Source of the DNA: Ovoidimarina sp038744785
GTDB lineage: Bacteria > Pseudomonadota > Alphaproteobacteria > Rhodobacterales > Rhodobacteraceae
DNA length: 64,000 nt
Assembly (NCBI GenBank): GCA_038744785.1
Contig: JBCDLX010000004.1
Coordinates: 159,569 to 223,568 of the forward strand
Direction: 5' to 3'
Positions 61,500-64,000 of the stretch are shown here, piece after piece; the first letter of the stretch is position 1; every line of letters starts with the position of its first letter. The position numbers were made by a program, and so were the translations under genes. The notes beneath the pieces were generated by a model. It ran no database searches and had not been told where the DNA came from. It saw only the letters and a list, made by a program, of their open reading frames with translations.

Positions 61500-62923
61500 C
61501 AGTCGGCCAGTACCCAGGTGTCCTTGACGCCGCCGCCTTGGCTTGAGTTGACCACAAGCGAGCCCTCCGTAAGCGCCACGCGGGTCAGCCCGCCGGGTAC
61601 CAGTTCGATCCGGTCGCCGACCAGGCAATAGGGCCGCAAATCCACGTGGCGGGGCGCGATGCCCTCTTCCACGAATGTCGGGCATGTCGACAGCGCCAAC
61701 GTGGGTTGCGCGATGTAGTTCTCGGGCGTTTCGCGGATCTTATCAGCGAATGCGGCGATCTGATCCTTGGTCGACCGTGGTCCGACCAACATCCCGTAGC
61801 CGCCCGACCCGTGGACTTCCTTCACAACCAGCTCTGCAAGGTTTTCCAGAACGTACTGACATTCGTCAGGTTTCGCGCATTGCCAGGTGGGCACATTCTG
61901 AAGCACCGGTTCTTCGCCAAGATAGAACCGGATCATCTCGGGCACGAAGGTGTAGATCGCCTTGTCATCCGCAACACCCGCACCGGGGGCCGAGGCAATG
62001 GCCACCCCGCCCGAGCGGTAGACATTCATCAGGCCCGGCACGCCCAGCATGGAATCGGGCCGAAAACAAAGCGGATCGAGGAACGCATCATCGATCCGGC
62101 GGTAAATCACATCGACGCGGCGTGGACCTTCGGTGGTGCGCATCCAGACAAAATCGCCTTCTACAAACAGGTCTGCGGCTTCGACAAGCTCGACCCCCAT
62201 CATATCGGCGAGGAACGAATGTTCATAATAGGCCGAGTTAAAGTGACCGGGCGTCAGGATAACTGCGCAGGGCGACCCGTCGCATTTTTGCGGGGCCACC
62301 GACTCCAGCGTGCGGCGCAACAGGGCGGGATAGCCCTCGACCGGCGCAATCCGGTTTTCGCGGAAGAGTGCTGGGAACATCCGCATCATGATTTCGCGGT
62401 TCTCCAGCATGTAAGAGACGCCAGAGGGCGTGCGGCAGTTGTCCTCAAGCACAAAGAACTCGTCTGGCCCAGTACGCACCAGATCAATACCGACGATATG
62501 GCTATAGACACCGCGCGGCGGGCGAATGCCGACCACTGCGCGCTCGAACGCTTCGTTGCGGTAGACGAGCGAAGACGGGATGCGCCCCGCGCGCACAAAT
62601 TCGCCGCGCCCATAGACATCGGCTAGGAACGCGTTTAGGGCCCGTGCCCGCTGTTTGACCCCACGGTCAAGCTTGCGCCATTCGGCTGCCGAGAAGACGC
62701 GTGGAAACATGTCAAACGGGATCAGTCGATCGGGGTCGCCGCCTTCGCCATAAACGGCGAAGGTGATCCCAATGCGGCGAAACAGGGCTTCGGCTTCGGT
62801 TTGCTTGAGCGAGCGAAGCTCAACAGGCATGTCGCGCGCCCAGCCTTCAAGCCCGGTATAAGGGGCACGGGTGGTCTGCCCCACGGCCATCTCGTCGAAG
62901 TAGCTGGTCTCTGCCTCTTCCAT
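61499..62923 (-). CDS. Circularly permuted type 2 ATP-grasp protein
   Basis: The 474-residue protein belongs to the circularly permuted ATP-grasp family predicted to form amide or peptide bonds. Visible are RIGITFAVYGEGGDPDRLIPFD, the FVLEDNCRTPSGVSYMLENR segment, RRVDVIYRRIDDAFLDP, and KEVHGSGGYGML and GGLTRVALTEGSLVVNSSQGGG near the C-terminus. The ATG at 62923 is preceded by CAGGTC. It is the first gene of a coupled set with alpha-E and transglutaminase genes. The substrate is unknown; a small-peptide synthase is proposed for the family. Confidence 0.92.
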   Translation of the reverse strand: MEEAETSYFDEMAVGQTTRAPYTGLEGWARDMPVELRSLKQTEAEALFRRIGITFAVYGEGGDPDRLIPFDMFPRVFSAAEWRKLDRGVKQRARALNAFLADVYGRGEFVRAGRIPSSLVYRNEAFERAVVGIRPPRGVYSHIVGIDLVRTGPDEFFVLEDNCRTPSGVSYMLENREIMMRMFPALFRENRIAPVEGYPALLRRTLESVAPQKCDGSPCAVILTPGHFNSAYYEHSFLADMMGVELVEAADLFVEGDFVWMRTTEGPRRVDVIYRRIDDAFLDPLCFRPDSMLGVPGLMNVYRSGGVAIASAPGAGVADDKAIYTFVPEMIRFYLGEEPVLQNVPTWQCAKPDECQYVLENLAELVVKEVHGSGGYGMLVGPRSTKDQIAAFADKIRETPENYIAQPTLALSTCPTFVEEGIAPRHVDLRPYCLVGDRIELVPGGLTRVALTEGSLVVNSSQGGGVKDTWVLAD

Positions 62924-63261
62924 GACCTGAAAAAAGCAGCTTTTGGTACAGGAGGAAAGGAAGATCCCGAAACGATTGGAAACCAACGCGTTTGCCAACC
63001 AAAATGCCGCTTAGGATTTGGGCATGCGGAGCCGGGCGTCGTGTCTTGCAGGGGGCGCTTGCGGCTGGCCGGGAACGGTCACGTTAGGGCCAGAGCGCCC
63101 ATTTGGGGAATTTGCAGCGGACGTGTGTTTGGAGCCCAGAATGTTCAACGCCGCAAAGTGCGCCAATGGCAGCTTGGAAAAAGTGTTTCAGCCTGCATTG
63201 AGGCCTTACCAAACAACTGCATGAAGCAAAGTTCGATCAACGGGCAGACCGAGGTATCTGA
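62924..63261. other. 338-bp region upstream of both ATP-grasp and edge genes
   Basis: I see no coding frame, RNA gene, repeat or clear promoter here. It falls within a change of composition: from around 63.1 kb the G+C content drops below that of the rest of the window. It may be the junction between conserved core and accessory DNA. Confidence 0.4.
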
Positions 63262-64000
63262 GTGTCAGGCCAAGACAGGATTGGAAAGGTGTCTGAAATC
63301 GCTTTTGTGTTCGCGGTTTTGCCCAACTGGCGACTTAAAAAAGCCTTTTACGAACGTTCCATTCGTCCGCACCTATGTCGCTGCGATCAGGCAGCAGATT
63401 TGGCTTGGAATTTGTCACCAAAAATGCACGACGAGATTGCTGTCATGGACGGGGTTTATTTCAAACCTCGCTACGATACTCCAACAAAGGACGAAGATCG
63501 GCTCCGTGAGGTGGTTGTCGATCTGTTCCATGCTGGAAAGATCAAGCGGCAGGCTGGAACGTCCCTGAACGATAGCCACATTTACCCCGCTTTCCAAAAG
63601 GTACTGGAAGGCTATTTTGCCCGCGGCCTTTACGCGCAATTGGAGGCGCATCTTACTGTTCCGGGGGGCTATGCTATATGGCCGCATGAGGATGAGCTTG
63701 CTTGGTGGCGTAAATTCGCAGAAGCGGGTCAGACGCAACGGGTCGTCAGGATGTGGCGAAACCACCTTGGCGGAAGAAAGAGTGATTACTGGTATCGGAT
63801 CGCAGAGCGGAAGGCGGGTTATAGAAAACCCAAATATTCGGGTGCAAGCGATGCCTCAGATCGCAACACCTACAACAATATGATCGCGCAGATCCCCCGG
63901 ATAAAGGAAGATATTCTGGGAAACATGGCTTTCGCGCGGCACTGGTTCGAACGTATGGACGTGCCGCGTGCCCAGCTAGAGCAGCTTGCTGCGGATCGCG
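63262..64000 (+). CDS. Hypothetical protein, low G+C, runs off the right edge
   Basis: An open frame of 246 codons reaches the window end without a stop. The likely start is GTG at 63262, seven bases after GAGG; an ATG at 63424 is a later option. The product begins MSGQDRIGKVSEIAFVFAVL and is rich in charged and aromatic residues, with segments HIYPAFQKVLEGYFARG, ELAWWRKFAEAG, and YNNMIAQIPRIK. I recognise no family. Two 60-base lines inside it (63301 and 63421) counted by hand are 45-47% G+C, against about 63% in the neighbouring core, suggesting acquired DNA. Confidence 0.65.
   Translation, partial: MSGQDRIGKVSEIAFVFAVLPNWRLKKAFYERSIRPHLCRCDQAADLAWNLSPKMHDEIAVMDGVYFKPRYDTPTKDEDRLREVVVDLFHAGKIKRQAGTSLNDSHIYPAFQKVLEGYFARGLYAQLEAHLTVPGGYAIWPHEDELAWWRKFAEAGQTQRVVRMWRNHLGGRKSDYWYRIAERKAGYRKPKYSGASDASDRNTYNNMIAQIPRIKEDILGNMAFARHWFERMDVPRAQLEQLAADR

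Noticed and set aside
1..64000. CRISPR arrays, prophage, insertion sequences, rRNA operons, toxin-antitoxin or restriction genes
   Set aside because: No regularly spaced repeats, transposase or integrase motifs, rRNA signatures or recognisable defence proteins were seen.

Overview
The window is chromosomal DNA of an alphaproteobacterium, most likely a member of the Rhodobacterales (Roseobacter group). The evidence is high G+C (about 63% in a sample line counted by hand), dense packing with many 1 to 4 base stop/start overlaps, and gene orders I know from that order: RodZ-ispG, queA-MFS-DUF924, zwf-pgl-pgi, SPOR-nagZ-scpA-scpB, and YceD-rpmF-plsX-fabH-ihfA-MerR. Almost everything is core housekeeping. 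I see no prophage, insertion sequence, CRISPR array, toxin-antitoxin pair or recognisable defence island.

Layout. 0-9 kb: the 3' end of a RodZ-like gene, ispG, a secreted DsbA-like thiol oxidoreductase, a class I aminotransferase, a peptidoglycan amidase, PBP1A and release factor 2. 9-16 kb: a lipoprotein hydrolase, a DUF2189 membrane protein, a DHA2 exporter, a bactofilin overlapped by an M23 endopeptidase gene, a DUF455 protein and a Bcp peroxiredoxin. 16-24 kb: a 1088-residue AsmA-like protein, queA, an MFS transporter, a DUF924 protein, a YciB-like protein and a lone radical SAM enzyme. 24-28 kb: zwf-pgl-pgi, the entry to the Entner-Doudoroff and pentose phosphate pathways, behind a perfect 16-bp operator-like palindrome and a G-run cluster. 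28-40 kb: a thioesterase, a YrbL-like protein, tRNA-Gly(CCC), a DUF3179 protein, nucleoside hydrolase plus GNAT, mazG, an aminotransferase-agmatinase pair, a GlxA-type regulator, class II DAHP synthase and a lipoprotein. 40-48 kb: sufE, dgt, argS, then a tightly coupled chain SPOR-nagZ-scpA-scpB-small basic protein, in which nagZ appears to start at CTG, and the double-length dCTP deaminase. 48-54 kb: tRNA-Pro(GGG), the MerR-ihfA-fabH-plsX-rpmF-YceD cluster on the minus strand, and bamE facing away from it. 54-63 kb: olsB, an ABC-F ATPase, a YjbR-like protein, a PotABC-type importer without a binding protein, and a coupled cluster of transglutaminase, alpha-E protein and circularly permuted ATP-grasp protein. 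63-64 kb: composition falls to about 45-50% G+C over much of the stretch, and an unrecognised gene runs off the end.

Themes. Many genes concern the envelope and cell division: RodZ, AmiC-type amidase, PBP1A, bactofilin plus M23, AsmA-like protein, YciB-like protein, SPOR, NagZ, BamE, PlsX, FabH and OlsB. The least understood parts are the ATP-grasp/alpha-E/transglutaminase cluster, the radical SAM enzyme, the small protein after scpB, and the low-G+C gene at the right edge. I do not see a clearly new multi-gene system. The findings list the places most worth checking.
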